A DNA stretch of 64,000 nt, taken from contig JBBRQP010000004.1 in the NCBI GenBank assembly GCA_038226175.1, positions 1 to 64,000 on the forward strand. The letters are read 5' to 3'. The notes under the pieces are model-generated. The model had not been told where the DNA came from. It did no database searches and saw only the letters and a program-made list of their open reading frames with translations. This stretch comes from JBBRQP01 sp038226175 (lineage in GTDB: Bacteria; Cyanobacteriota; Cyanobacteriia; Gloeobacterales; Anthocerotibacteraceae). Positions 17,131-25,928 of the stretch are shown here, in pieces. Position 1 is the first letter of the stretch; each line of letters opens with the position of its first letter. Both the position numbers and the translations under genes were made by a program.

Positions 17131-19194
17131 ATGTTTATTCGCAGTGACCAAGAAGATTTTCTTAAGGGCTATCGTCAGGGCTATGTGGGCTTGACAGCAA
17201 CACCGGGTGCAGGAAAAACAACCCTTCTAGTACGCTTGATCGGGCAGCTTTTGGCACAAGGTATCCCGATTGAACGTATTCTCGTCCTTTCCTATACCAA
17301 AGCCGCAAGTTTGAATTTTCGGGAGCGGTTGCTACAAAAATATCCACAACTGCAAGGCCAAAATCTTAGCAACATTTGTACGATTCACAGTTGTGCCTAT
17401 CGGCTGATCCGTCCTCATCTACGGCGTTGGGGCTATCAAGACCGCCCTTTGACGCCCATAATACCGCTACAAAAAAAAGCTTTATTAGAAGAGCTAACCT
17501 ATACTTGGCTCGAGGGGAAAGAAGACCTCTGGCAAAAATTTCTAGTGAGCGGACATACCACAGAAACCATTCGACTCTGGCGTAGCAAACTCGTTGAACT
17601 AGCTGAAGAAGGCGTCAGTTTAGCCAAACAACAGCAACTTTATCCCTTAGACGTGCGTAGGTTGACCGAAGCCTACCCAGAACGCTTTTTTTTGAAGTTA
17701 ACTAGCGCAGTCTATGCGCCCTATCAGCAGCAGCTCAATGAATCCAATCTCCTAGACTTTGATGACATGGTCAATCTCGCAATTCGCTTGCTTAGTGAAG
17801 ACCAAACGGTGCGCGAGTATTGGCAAACCTATTATCAGTATCTGCTCGAAGACGAAGCCCAAGATTCGACCCAAGCTCAGCACCATTTGCTGCAACTGTT
17901 GGCGGGAGCAGAGGGCAATTGGATCAGAGTAGGTGACCCTAATCAGGCGATTTTTTCTTCCTTTACCGCTGCTGATCCGCGTTTTTTGGTAGATTTTTGT
18001 CACCAACATGCCCATGCTTCCTTGACCCAAGCTGGTCGTTCGGTCGAGCCCATTATTCTGACCGCTAATTGGTTTCTTAACCATGTGGTCAAGCACCATC
18101 CTCATCCCACTGCCCGGTCAGCTTTTTTTGAGCAACTCATCAAATCCACCCCTGATGCCCCCAAGCCCACCGCTCATAGTCAGCCGCGTTTTTTGGTAGC
18201 CCCAGACCGTGGCGAAGAAGTACGTAGTGTCCTAGAACGGGCGCAACGGTATTTGAAGCATTATCCCGAACATTCAGTGGGCGTATTAGCCTTCTCGCAT
18301 CGCAGTCTTGATGAGATGGCCGAACAACTGACACGCTGGCAGTTGGAGTTTGTCGATCGCCGCCAAGGTCAAGCCGGGGAATTTCTGAAGCGTCTGGTCA
18401 TTTTGCTCAATTGGCTCTATGATCCAGCGCACCCTACCCAAGACCTTTGGCTACACCTAGGCGAGTTTACGAATAAAGCAACGGTGTTAGGGCTATGCCA
18501 TCAGCTTGATCTAGTAGCTTGGCTTGATGGCGAAGCGCCTTGGGTTCAGTTGAGAGGTTGGGCGAAGTTGGGTGCGGCGGATCAAGTAGCATTTAGTGAT
18601 TTGGCTACGCGCTTACGGCAGTTTTACCAGCAGCGAAGTCAACCTTTAGCTCAAGTTTGGTTACAAGGAGCGCGGCTGTTAGCTGATTCACCCCAGGCAC
18701 TAGCCACCGCCGAGATGTTAGCCGAAAATTTACTTGCCCAAGCACAAACTTTACCGCAACTCGTCGCGCTACTTAAGCGGCAAAAAGGTCGAGAGAACTT
18801 AGTACGCTGGTCGCCCACAGCCGGTGATGATGCCGAAGAAGTCAAGGGTAAAGTCGAACTGTGCACGCTACATTCAGCTAAGGGACGTGAATGGGATGCG
18901 GTTTTGCTGACAGGTATCACGGACTATTGGTTCCCGACGGATCATGAGGGTACCTTTCAGGGACAACTCGATTATGTGACGATTTATCCTCAGGCTCAGC
19001 TCAAGTCAGAATTTAACTCGGGCAGGACTACGGTTGATTTTACAGAACAACTTAAGGACGACATCATTACCGAACGTCTACGCTTACTTTATGTGGGTTT
19101 GACCCGTCCGCGCTATTATTTACATCTGAGTACCCACGGTCAACCAGCCCAAGTCTTTACATGGCTCGAAGAAGCACTGAGCGGCGGGAAATAG
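17131..19194 (+). CDS. UvrD/PcrA-like superfamily I DNA helicase
   Basis: A 687-aa ATP-dependent helicase. Walker A is TPGAGKTT (Lys29), the DExx box is LEDEAQDS, motif V is CTLHSAKGREWD and motif VI is RLLYVGLTRPR. The motif set fits UvrD/Rep-type 3'-5' translocases. The ATG at 17131 is chosen because a longer frame from 16993 would run through the methyltransferase gene. The protein is shorter than canonical UvrD (about 720-770). It may act in repair or, given the neighbouring methylase, in a defence-like setting; the latter is only contextual. Confidence 0.85.
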   Translation: MFIRSDQEDFLKGYRQGYVGLTATPGAGKTTLLVRLIGQLLAQGIPIERILVLSYTKAASLNFRERLLQKYPQLQGQNLSNICTIHSCAYRLIRPHLRRWGYQDRPLTPIIPLQKKALLEELTYTWLEGKEDLWQKFLVSGHTTETIRLWRSKLVELAEEGVSLAKQQQLYPLDVRRLTEAYPERFFLKLTSAVYAPYQQQLNESNLLDFDDMVNLAIRLLSEDQTVREYWQTYYQYLLEDEAQDSTQAQHHLLQLLAGAEGNWIRVGDPNQAIFSSFTAADPRFLVDFCHQHAHASLTQAGRSVEPIILTANWFLNHVVKHHPHPTARSAFFEQLIKSTPDAPKPTAHSQPRFLVAPDRGEEVRSVLERAQRYLKHYPEHSVGVLAFSHRSLDEMAEQLTRWQLEFVDRRQGQAGEFLKRLVILLNWLYDPAHPTQDLWLHLGEFTNKATVLGLCHQLDLVAWLDGEAPWVQLRGWAKLGAADQVAFSDLATRLRQFYQQRSQPLAQVWLQGARLLADSPQALATAEMLAENLLAQAQTLPQLVALLKRQKGRENLVRWSPTAGDDAEEVKGKVELCTLHSAKGREWDAVLLTGITDYWFPTDHEGTFQGQLDYVTIYPQAQLKSEFNSGRTTVDFTEQLKDDIITERLRLLYVGLTRPRYYLHLSTHGQPAQVFTWLEEALSGGK

Positions 19195-19208
19195 TTTTGC
19201 GCGTCACG

Positions 19209-20111
19209 TTAGTCATGACTTTGGGACCTAGAACGATACGAATCTACTGTAGGCTTGAAGATAGATTCGACCCATTGCCTGAGCGAAGTCGAACAGGTTA
19301 CTAACGGTGTTGACGTATCACCCATGTCGCGTCCGGCGGTGATAGACGCAAACATCTCAACTAGGCTTTGACCGAGTGCTTCACTGCCGCCATGGGTCGA
19401 GATGATATTTTTATACATTTCCCCACTAATTGATTGGAACTGTATCGGCAACCCAAGTACTTCACTCACAATACTAGCTGCTACATTGCAGGAAATCCTT
19501 TCTAAGCCATGAGCAGCTAAGCCTTTTTGTCCAGACCATGCACGATCAGCCAAAAGATGTGCTGATACGATACCAATGTCACGGGCTGCAACAAATGGTA
19601 AAGGTACGTCACCCGAAAATGGCAGAGCAAAAAAGCCTCGTTGCACAATTGGCTCAATCTGATAACATAAGTTCTCCATAAAATAGCCGCAACGGACATA
19701 GCGTATGGCAATCCCTGTCGCAGCCATGATTTGCTCCGCCTCATATAGCCCTAATCCAGGGCCATGGTTACCCGCACGTCTATCGCCACCCGAAATCATC
19801 ACGATACGCTGTACACCTTCTTGCTGACAAGCTTGCGCGAATGGTCGAGCAAATGACGCATAGTAAGAACTGATATTTTCAAGGGTTGCTGACTGTGGGA
19901 TACAAAAAAATGCCTCCTCGATTCCCTCTAAGGCACACGCTAAATCCTCGGAATTCTGTAAATCACCCCTGAAGATTTGATCAGGTTGATACTGAGCCAT
20001 CTTAAATTGTGAGGAGTTTCGTACCAATATGCGCACCGACTCACCCTGGCTTAAGAGGGTTTGTAGGACATGGCGACCTGTGTTACCTGTGGGTGTTGTC
20101 ACTAGTATCAT
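19209..20111 (-). CDS. NmrA-like NAD(P)-binding protein (atypical SDR)
   Basis: A 300-aa Rossmann protein. The nucleotide motif at the N-terminus is VTTPTGNTGRHV, followed by the NmrA-family pattern VRILVRNSSQ and a FRGDLQNSEDL segment. A classical YxxxK catalytic site is not evident, as is usual for NmrA relatives, which act as reductases or redox sensors. Its ATG overlaps the stop of the VOC gene by one base (TAATG), so the pair is cotranscribed. It is divergent from a TetR gene that probably regulates it. Confidence 0.8.
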   Translation of the reverse strand: MILVTTPTGNTGRHVLQTLLSQGESVRILVRNSSQFKMAQYQPDQIFRGDLQNSEDLACALEGIEEAFFCIPQSATLENISSYYASFARPFAQACQQEGVQRIVMISGGDRRAGNHGPGLGLYEAEQIMAATGIAIRYVRCGYFMENLCYQIEPIVQRGFFALPFSGDVPLPFVAARDIGIVSAHLLADRAWSGQKGLAAHGLERISCNVAASIVSEVLGLPIQFQSISGEMYKNIISTHGGSEALGQSLVEMFASITAGRDMGDTSTPLVTCSTSLRQWVESIFKPTVDSYRSRSQSHD

Positions 20112-20506
20112 TAGGAATTCTCCTGCGTTGCAAATAAGTTAACAACGTTTTGGTCTGGATCAATTACACGCGCAAATCGTTGTCCCCAAAAAGAGTCCCA
20201 GGGCTCCTGATAACTTTCGTAGCCCTCTGCAACCAAACGCTGATGGGCGGCATCAACTTCAGTAGGCGCATCAAATTTGAACTGAAGGTTGAGGCGTTGA
20301 CCAAAACTAGCGATCCATTTGGGATCGGTTTGCTGCACTACGGCTTGGGAGATACAGCCAATCGTGTAACCCTGCGCGCCCTGGTATTCTACATGGGGTG
20401 CCTGATCTTCTTGAGAAGCAATGGCAAGTCCAAGAGTACGATAAAATTCGAGGGACTTAGCCATATCCTGTACAACTAGACCCACGGTGTCGAGATGAGG
20501 GGACAT
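20111..20506 (-). CDS. VOC/glyoxalase-fold protein
   Basis: A 131-aa protein of the vicinal-oxygen-chelate superfamily. It begins LDTVGLVVQDMAKSLEFYRT and ends with VIDPDQNVVNLFA, the two family hallmarks. VOC proteins include dioxygenases, glyoxalases and resistance proteins, so the substrate is open. It is first in a two-gene unit with the NmrA-like gene and starts 46 bp from the divergent TetR gene. Confidence 0.8.
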   Translation of the reverse strand: MSPHLDTVGLVVQDMAKSLEFYRTLGLAIASQEDQAPHVEYQGAQGYTIGCISQAVVQQTDPKWIASFGQRLNLQFKFDAPTEVDAAHQRLVAEGYESYQEPWDSFWGQRFARVIDPDQNVVNLFATQENS

Positions 20507-20536
20507 TGATCATTCCTTAAAAACTGCATTAACAAC

Positions 20537-20546
20537 ACGGTACCGT
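20537..20546. promoter_or_regulatory. Candidate TetR operator in divergent promoter
   Basis: A perfect 10-bp palindrome ACGGTACCGT lies in the 46-bp gap between the VOC gene (minus) and the TetR gene (plus). TetR-family regulators usually bind such palindromes between themselves and their target. It sits just upstream of the TetR start, where binding would block both promoters. The assignment is inferred from position and symmetry. Confidence 0.5.
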
Positions 20547-20552
20547 ATCGTA

Positions 20553-21185
20553 ATGAGTGAGTCAATGGCTAAGCGAGGGCGTCCTCGTAGTGAAGAGGCG
20601 AAAGCCGCTGTCTTGGTGGCGGCCTTTGAATTGCTATGCGAGCGCGGTTATAGCGACATGGCAATCGAGGCTGTTGCCACACGGGCTGGTGTCGGTAAGG
20701 CCACGATCTATCGTTGGTGGAGCACCCGTCAAGAATTAGCCGTCGAAGCCTTCTTTACAGCAACCCAATCCGAACTAGCCTTGCCGGATACTGGTGTCGC
20801 CCGTGAAGATTTTCGCCAGCAGATACAACAATTGGCAACGCTCTTGCGCGGATCAACAGGAGCAGCCATGATTGCGATGATCGTAGGAGCCCGCACCGAT
20901 CAGGTTCTGCGGCAGGCAATTTTTGGGCGTTGGATCGCTCCACGTAAACGCTGGGGGAAGGAGCGTATGCTGCGGGCGATAGCTGAGGGAGAATGTGTAG
21001 AAGGATTAAATCCTGATGCCGCCCTTGAGTTGATGTATAGCCCAATTTATGCCCGTGTATTATTTGGTATAGGGATTCCCATCTCAGCTGAAGTTGAGGA
21101 CTTTCTAACTATTGCCTTCAAGGGTATTTTTACGGATTGCGCCTCAAATAAAAGCCGAGACGCTAAGACGCAATGCAAACCCTGA
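20553..21185 (+). CDS. TetR/AcrR-family transcriptional regulator
   Basis: A 210-aa regulator. The N-terminal helix-turn-helix is clear in the segment VATRAGVGKATIYRWWSTRQ, preceded by RGRPRSEEAK. The C-terminal about 140 residues form the ligand-binding domain, typical of the TetR_C/AcrR group. A second in-frame start at 20565 (MAKRGRP) is possible. It is divergent from the VOC-NmrA pair and probably represses that pair and itself through the ACGGTACCGT palindrome. Confidence 0.88.
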   Translation: MSESMAKRGRPRSEEAKAAVLVAAFELLCERGYSDMAIEAVATRAGVGKATIYRWWSTRQELAVEAFFTATQSELALPDTGVAREDFRQQIQQLATLLRGSTGAAMIAMIVGARTDQVLRQAIFGRWIAPRKRWGKERMLRAIAEGECVEGLNPDAALELMYSPIYARVLFGIGIPISAEVEDFLTIAFKGIFTDCASNKSRDAKTQCKP

Positions 21186-21305
21186 TCGCCGCCATATTTT
21201 CCTGAATTGTATCTAAACATAAACAGATATGAAGGATTGTGTCTTTGCTAGAGGCAGCGGCGAAAGACTCTATAAAATAAGGCCAATGTTACGTTGAGTG
21301 CGTCC

Positions 21306-21788
21306 ATGCAATCCACCCGTAATCTGATGGTCTACACCGACGACCCCCAGAGTGCTAGCGTCCTGACCCCGATCAATAATGCGCCGATTGTGCGTTTTTT
21401 CATCAATAACTTGCCTATTTTGCGTCCTAACCTCGACCCATTATTTCGGGGTCTAGAAGTCGGCATGGCTCATGGTTACTGGTTGTTTGGCCCTTTTACC
21501 TTACTTGGCCCCTTGCGCCTGACTGCGACGCGTCCGCCGGAATTTGTGCAATTACAAGTCGCCAGTTCCTTAGCCGCTACGATTGGGCTGGTGCTGATCT
21601 GTACGATTGCTATTTCACTCTATGCCACGGTTAATCCCGACGATGACACCAACTTTGGTGGTGAAGGCTGGAGTCGGTTTGCGGCTGGTTGGCTAGTCGG
21701 TGGCGTGGGCGGTGCTTTATTTGCGGCACTACTGACCTTACTCGGTGGGGTTCTCTCTTCGTTGATTTTGGGTCTTGTACCGGGATGA
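21306..21788 (+). CDS. psaL: Photosystem I reaction centre subunit XI, PsaL
   Basis: A 160-aa membrane protein with the PsaL hallmarks: TPINNAPIVRFFINNLP, then RGLEVGMAHGYWLFGPF and LGPLR, followed by two hydrophobic helices (about 88-107 and 125-158). PsaL lies at the centre of trimeric and tetrameric PSI. ATG 21306 is chosen; an in-frame TTG at 21294 would add four residues. The tail is short and glycine/leucine-rich. The stop overlaps the nnr start by 4 bp, an unusual partner for a photosystem gene. Confidence 0.9.
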   Translation: MQSTRNLMVYTDDPQSASVLTPINNAPIVRFFINNLPILRPNLDPLFRGLEVGMAHGYWLFGPFTLLGPLRLTATRPPEFVQLQVASSLAATIGLVLICTIAISLYATVNPDDDTNFGGEGWSRFAAGWLVGGVGGALFAALLTLLGGVLSSLILGLVPG

Positions 21789-23302
21789 TCTCCGAACGGG
21801 TGGTCGTGACTGCCCAACAGATGCAAGCCCTGGAGGAGTGGATATTCCGCCAGGGCTTACCTGTAGCTGCTCTGATGGAACGTGCCGGATGGTGTTTAGG
21901 TCAAGCGATTCACAATTTTTATCCGCTAGCAACTTACCCACAGATTGGGATTTTGACGGGTTCTGGTCATAATGGCGCGGATAGTTTGGTGGTAGCACGA
22001 GAATTATTAGTCTATGGTTATCAGGTTAAAGTTTATTTAGCGACCACGCTAGCAAAATTAAAACCCTTGACCCGTCAGCACTGGGACTATTACCAAGCCA
22101 TTGGCGGCGAGGTAGTAACCGAGCTTGAGGCTCTGGCGAGTGTTGACCTACTAGTTGATGGTCTACTAGGGGTCGGGCTTACCCGTGATCTAGCGCCCGG
22201 TCTGCAAACAGTATTGGCTTGGGCTAATGGACAAACGCGGCCTGTGGTCAGTCTTGACCTGCCTTCGGGACTCCACAGCGATACAGGGGTTGCCTTAGGC
22301 ATGGCAATTCGGGCACAACGAACTCTGTGCTTGGGGTACTGGAAACAGGGTTTATTTCAGGAAACCGCCTTAGAGTATTGCGGAGATATTACGCGCTTAG
22401 ACCTAACACTACCGGATCAGGCGCTACAAGACGTACTGAGGCAACCTTTTACCTATGGCCTAACAGCCTCTGAAGCTCGCAGCTATTTACCGCTCAACCG
22501 TGCCTCAAATAGTCATAAATATAGTATTGGTAAGTTGCTGATTATTGCTGGGTCTCGGGCATTTCCGGGGGCGGCGATCTTAGCGGGGTTAGCCGCAAAA
22601 GCTAGTGGTATTGGCTTGGTTGGGTTGGCGGTACCAGCGTCTTTGCGCGATATCATCCTCAATTATTTACCCGATGCCATAATTTATCCGTGTCCAGAAA
22701 CCACAGAAGGCAGAATCGCACAGCTGACGGTCAATCTCGAAGATTTTACGGCAATTGCCTGTGGCCCGGGTTTGGGTGATTGTCCCGAGCTGGTGGCTGA
22801 GCTGCTCAAAAGTTCCCAGCCAGTGGTACTTGATGCAGATGGGCTCAATAGCTTGGGCATTATGCAAGCACTAGGGCGCTCAGCCCCGACTGTGATCACA
22901 CCCCATCTGGGCGAGTTTCGGCGACTTTTTCCTGAGATTGACCCATCTGAACGTTTTACCGCTGTTCGCCAAGCTGCTGCCTATGCAGGGGCAACTGTAG
23001 TTCTCAAAGGCGCACGTACAGTCATTGCCCAACCCAACGGTGAGACTTGGGTTAATCTAGCCAGTACCCCGGCTCTAGCACGAGCGGGTTCGGGTGATGT
23101 GCTGACGGGTTTGATAGGCGGGCTGATCGCTCAAAAAGTTGGGGTGACCCAAGCGGCACTCGGTGCGGTCTGGTGGCATAGCCATGCAGGTCGCATCTTG
23201 GCTCAAGAACGCTCAGTCCTCGGCGTTGATCCGCTGACTCTGGCGCAACAGTTGACACGATGCTTACCGATCACCTATTGCTCGCTGGCCTCAGCGCGAT
23301 AG
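21785..23302 (+). CDS. nnr: Bifunctional NAD(P)H-hydrate epimerase / dehydratase
   Basis: A 505-aa repair enzyme. The N-terminal NnrE epimerase domain (about 1-215) shows ILTGSGHNGADSLVVAREL and DGLLGVGL. The C-terminal NnrD dehydratase domain (about 225-505) shows IAGSRAFPGAAILAG, ITPHLGEF, VLKGARTVIA and RAGSGDVLTGLIGG. It corrects NADHX/NADPHX damage. The ATG at 21785 overlaps the psaL stop (ATGA); an upstream start at 21689 lies inside psaL and is rejected. The length matches fused YjeF proteins. Confidence 0.93.
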   Translation: MISERVVVTAQQMQALEEWIFRQGLPVAALMERAGWCLGQAIHNFYPLATYPQIGILTGSGHNGADSLVVARELLVYGYQVKVYLATTLAKLKPLTRQHWDYYQAIGGEVVTELEALASVDLLVDGLLGVGLTRDLAPGLQTVLAWANGQTRPVVSLDLPSGLHSDTGVALGMAIRAQRTLCLGYWKQGLFQETALEYCGDITRLDLTLPDQALQDVLRQPFTYGLTASEARSYLPLNRASNSHKYSIGKLLIIAGSRAFPGAAILAGLAAKASGIGLVGLAVPASLRDIILNYLPDAIIYPCPETTEGRIAQLTVNLEDFTAIACGPGLGDCPELVAELLKSSQPVVLDADGLNSLGIMQALGRSAPTVITPHLGEFRRLFPEIDPSERFTAVRQAAAYAGATVVLKGARTVIAQPNGETWVNLASTPALARAGSGDVLTGLIGGLIAQKVGVTQAALGAVWWHSHAGRILAQERSVLGVDPLTLAQQLTRCLPITYCSLASAR

Positions 23303-23332
23303 ACTATCTAAGTCAGTTCTGGGAAATAAGGC

Positions 23333-24391
23333 ATGGGCAAGGCCATTGAGGCAAAAGTACCAACAAAATATGGCTGGCTTACGGCCTGTATCTTGGGGCT
23401 GGTTATTGTCTTAACTTTGGTCTTCTATAGACCCCAAGCTCTGGTGCCGTTGATCCTAGCCTTTGGTGTGACTGTGGTGCTAGGATACCTCGGGTTACCG
23501 GCCTTAAAATGGCTCAAAACCGGGCAGGTAATTCGCAGGGATGGTCCGCAATCGCACTTGGCTAAAGGTGGAACTCCCACCATGGGCGGCTTGTTTTGGG
23601 TGCCACCAGCGCTAGTTTTACCTTTAATTTGGGTTCAAACGCCATCTATTTATGCCTTGAGCTTTGTAACTCTGGGTTGTGGTGCTATTGGCTGTTTGGA
23701 TGATTGGAAGGTGATCACCAGTCGTCCCGGTGGCCCACGCGGGATTTCCGCACGGCTCAAAATGGCTCTGTTACTAACAGTAGGGGGCTTATTTTGTGGA
23801 GCATTAGCATTTTTGCAACATCCAACTATTCTGCAAGGTTGGCATGGTGAACCGCTGCTGAGTTTGGGACTACTTTTTTGGCCTCTAGCCTTATTTGTCT
23901 TAAGCGGGACGACCAATGCCGTCAATATCACCGATGGCCTAGATGGCTTAGCCGCCGGAACTGGTACAGTGGCCTGCTTAGGGATGAGCTTAGTGGTGCC
24001 AAGTGATTTGGCTATCGCCTGTTGGGTGATGGCGGGGTGTTGCCTAGGCTTTCTGGTGTTTAATCACAAACCCGCCAGAGTATTTATGGGGGACACAGGT
24101 TCCCTAGCCTTAGGTGGATTTTTGAGCGGTGTAGCGCTCTTGAGTGGAGAATTGCTGCCCCTGCTGGTTATGGGTGGGGGATTTGTGGTGGAGACGATTT
24201 CTGTGATGTTACAAGTGAGTTATTACAAAGCCACCAAAGACGCTGAGGGTAAAGGTAAACGTCTCTTCCGAATGGCTCCCTTACATCATCACCTTGAGCT
24301 CTCTGGTTGGCCTGAAGTACAGGTAGTTGGTTTTTTCTATGTTTTGGCGTTAGGGTTAGGGGGATTAGCCATTGCCCTAAGGTTGCATTAG
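23333..24391 (+). CDS. mraY: Phospho-N-acetylmuramoyl-pentapeptide transferase MraY
   Basis: A 352-aa polytopic enzyme (about ten helices). Motifs are HLAKGGTPTMGG, the Asp pair in GCLDDWKV, NITDGLDGLA, FMGDTGS and a MAPLHHHLEL segment. It transfers phospho-MurNAc-pentapeptide to undecaprenyl phosphate, making lipid I, and so uses the carrier made by the UppS encoded at 7.6 kb. The start ATG is 30 bp after nnr, on the same strand. It converges with a minus-strand gene at 24435. Confidence 0.95.
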   Translation: MGKAIEAKVPTKYGWLTACILGLVIVLTLVFYRPQALVPLILAFGVTVVLGYLGLPALKWLKTGQVIRRDGPQSHLAKGGTPTMGGLFWVPPALVLPLIWVQTPSIYALSFVTLGCGAIGCLDDWKVITSRPGGPRGISARLKMALLLTVGGLFCGALAFLQHPTILQGWHGEPLLSLGLLFWPLALFVLSGTTNAVNITDGLDGLAAGTGTVACLGMSLVVPSDLAIACWVMAGCCLGFLVFNHKPARVFMGDTGSLALGGFLSGVALLSGELLPLLVMGGGFVVETISVMLQVSYYKATKDAEGKGKRLFRMAPLHHHLELSGWPEVQVVGFFYVLALGLGGLAIALRLH

Positions 24392-24434
24392 CCCAAAATT
24401 TGTGATGCTTCCCAAGTGTTAACTGCTAACTAGG

Positions 24435-25448
24435 CTAATGTTCAGCTAAAACTGGCACATCAACCCAGCGTTCTTGACAAGAAATTTCGGCACTCAGACG
24501 CACCTCGCCAATATCGATTGCGGGATTGGGTTGGGTAAGTGGTTCCAGAGCAGTCAACAAATTTTGTAAAGAAGGGGTTTCGGCTACCGCATCAAGTTGC
24601 TGATGCAAAATACCCAGGCGTTGCCAAGATGTATAAAGCTGACTCAAAGAACGTTCAACTTTACCAGCCCAGCGCAAGATTTCGAGAGTTTGGGAGAGAA
24701 CACCTTGACGGGCAGCTTCGCCTAACGCTTCACGGACAAGAGCTTCTTCACCAATCACTTGCACCCGCCAAAGCTCAGAAAGCGTACGGCTGATGGCCTG
24801 GGCATCAAGGGCGACTTGACGTAGGGTCGCAACATCGGGCTGATGGGTCAATGCTTCACAAAAAATTTGACGCTCAGCAGCCGGAAGTTGGGCTAGGGCA
24901 TGGGCGGCTTTGGCAGCCGGGCGCGAGGGCAAAGCAGATTCAAGGACTTTTTCGCGGATCGTATCAGGCAAATATTGGTCGTTAGCTAAGAGCCATTCTT
25001 CTTGCAGATTTTCGACTCGTTTTTGGGTTACCCGTTCACCGCGTAGCGCTTGCTCGACAATTAAAGTTTGGACAGGGCCTTCAGCTCGGGCTGTACTAAT
25101 AAAAGCCGCTTTACTAAAATGATTTAAATCCTGTTCTTGAAGAGGATGCTCTTTGAGAAAGCGGTCAGCACAGTCGGCAAGCTCGATCAGGCGATAGGCA
25201 CGAGAACGGGTTAATTCTTTGCTACCAAGCCATTTCTCAAATGACCCGCTTTGTTCTTTTTCGCGATCACGTACTGAGCGCAATAGCCGACCACGCCAGA
25301 TTTCTGTCTGCAAATCAAGACGGTCACAGACCGCCCAAGCCGCTTCGAGGTGGTTTTCATAATTAGCCGCCGTAGGATCAGGCAAGGCAAAATCTAGGAC
25401 TTGTACCGCGACTTCTTCTACGGTTTGTTGGGCTACGGTTTCGAGCAT
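24435..25448 (-). CDS. Conserved hypothetical helical protein, HTH-like N-terminal region
   Basis: A 337-aa, mostly helical soluble protein. Residues about 55-100 include the segments RGRLLRSVRDRE and FEKWLGSKELTRSRAYRLIE, which look like the fold-repeat or HTH part of DUF3102/ParB-like DNA-binding proteins. The middle (about 115-160) resembles a second helical domain. No catalytic motif is seen. It stands alone between convergent mraY and a 335-bp gap, suggesting its own promoter in that gap. The name is left open; DNA binding is a guess. Confidence 0.65.
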   Translation of the reverse strand: MLETVAQQTVEEVAVQVLDFALPDPTAANYENHLEAAWAVCDRLDLQTEIWRGRLLRSVRDREKEQSGSFEKWLGSKELTRSRAYRLIELADCADRFLKEHPLQEQDLNHFSKAAFISTARAEGPVQTLIVEQALRGERVTQKRVENLQEEWLLANDQYLPDTIREKVLESALPSRPAAKAAHALAQLPAAERQIFCEALTHQPDVATLRQVALDAQAISRTLSELWRVQVIGEEALVREALGEAARQGVLSQTLEILRWAGKVERSLSQLYTSWQRLGILHQQLDAVAETPSLQNLLTALEPLTQPNPAIDIGEVRLSAEISCQERWVDVPVLAEH

Positions 25449-25783
25449 GGCGACCTCGGCTCAGGTGAAGATTTTACAAATATAACCCGCGCTCACTCGG
25501 GTCTCAAGATAGTCATTGTAACACCAGATATAGGTTTTAATGAGGTTGATTTGCTAGATGTAAGGCAATGGGACAGGGTCTAAAAATTGCTGGACTAGGG
25601 CTTAAGATCAACGTCAAAGGAGCTAGTTTGATCCTTGTTTACCTCGACCAAAAGCCTTGATAGCGAACTTAAATAATAGCGCTGCATGACCTCTCAAGAC
25701 TCAGCACAGAGCCTGATCTATTAGAAGTTCATCACACTTAACATGATTGGTATCAGCCCGCTTTGATAAATTCAAGGAAAAGT
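25449..25783. other. Intergenic region without recognised gene
   Basis: 335 bp between the minus-strand helical protein and the small membrane ORF. It must hold promoters for both directions. I see no ORF with good coding character, no tRNA and no strong hairpin. A purine-rich AAGGA at 25774-25778 belongs to the next ORF. Confidence 0.5.
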
Positions 25784-25927
25784 ATGCATACTTTGAACAT
25801 AGTAAATATCGTGATGCCAACGGCTAGTAACAAGACGATCAGATTATTTTGTGCCATTGTCGTTGCGACAAGTTTTGTAATTAGCCTTAGCCTGGAATAT
25901 CGACTGCTAGGTCTGGGCATGATCTGA
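25784..25927 (+). CDS. Small single-pass membrane peptide upstream of CPA2 antiporter
   Basis: A 47-codon ORF with a good Shine-Dalgarno (AAGGA, about 5 nt before ATG 25784). The product has one likely transmembrane helix (LFCAIVVATSFVISLSL) flanked by Lys/Arg. The stop is followed after one base by the antiporter ATG (TGAGATG), so it is placed to be a coupled leader or small subunit. No family is recognised. Confidence 0.5.
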   Translation: MHTLNIVNIVMPTASNKTIRLFCAIVVATSFVISLSLEYRLLGLGMI

Positions 25928-25928
25928 G

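Noticed and set aside
21689..21784. Longer start of nnr
   Set aside because: It lies within psaL in another frame; homology begins at MISERV (21785).
25401..25583. Plus-strand 60-aa ORF over the start of the helical protein
   Set aside because: It mostly overlaps the minus-strand gene and the gap and shows no family likeness or ribosome site.
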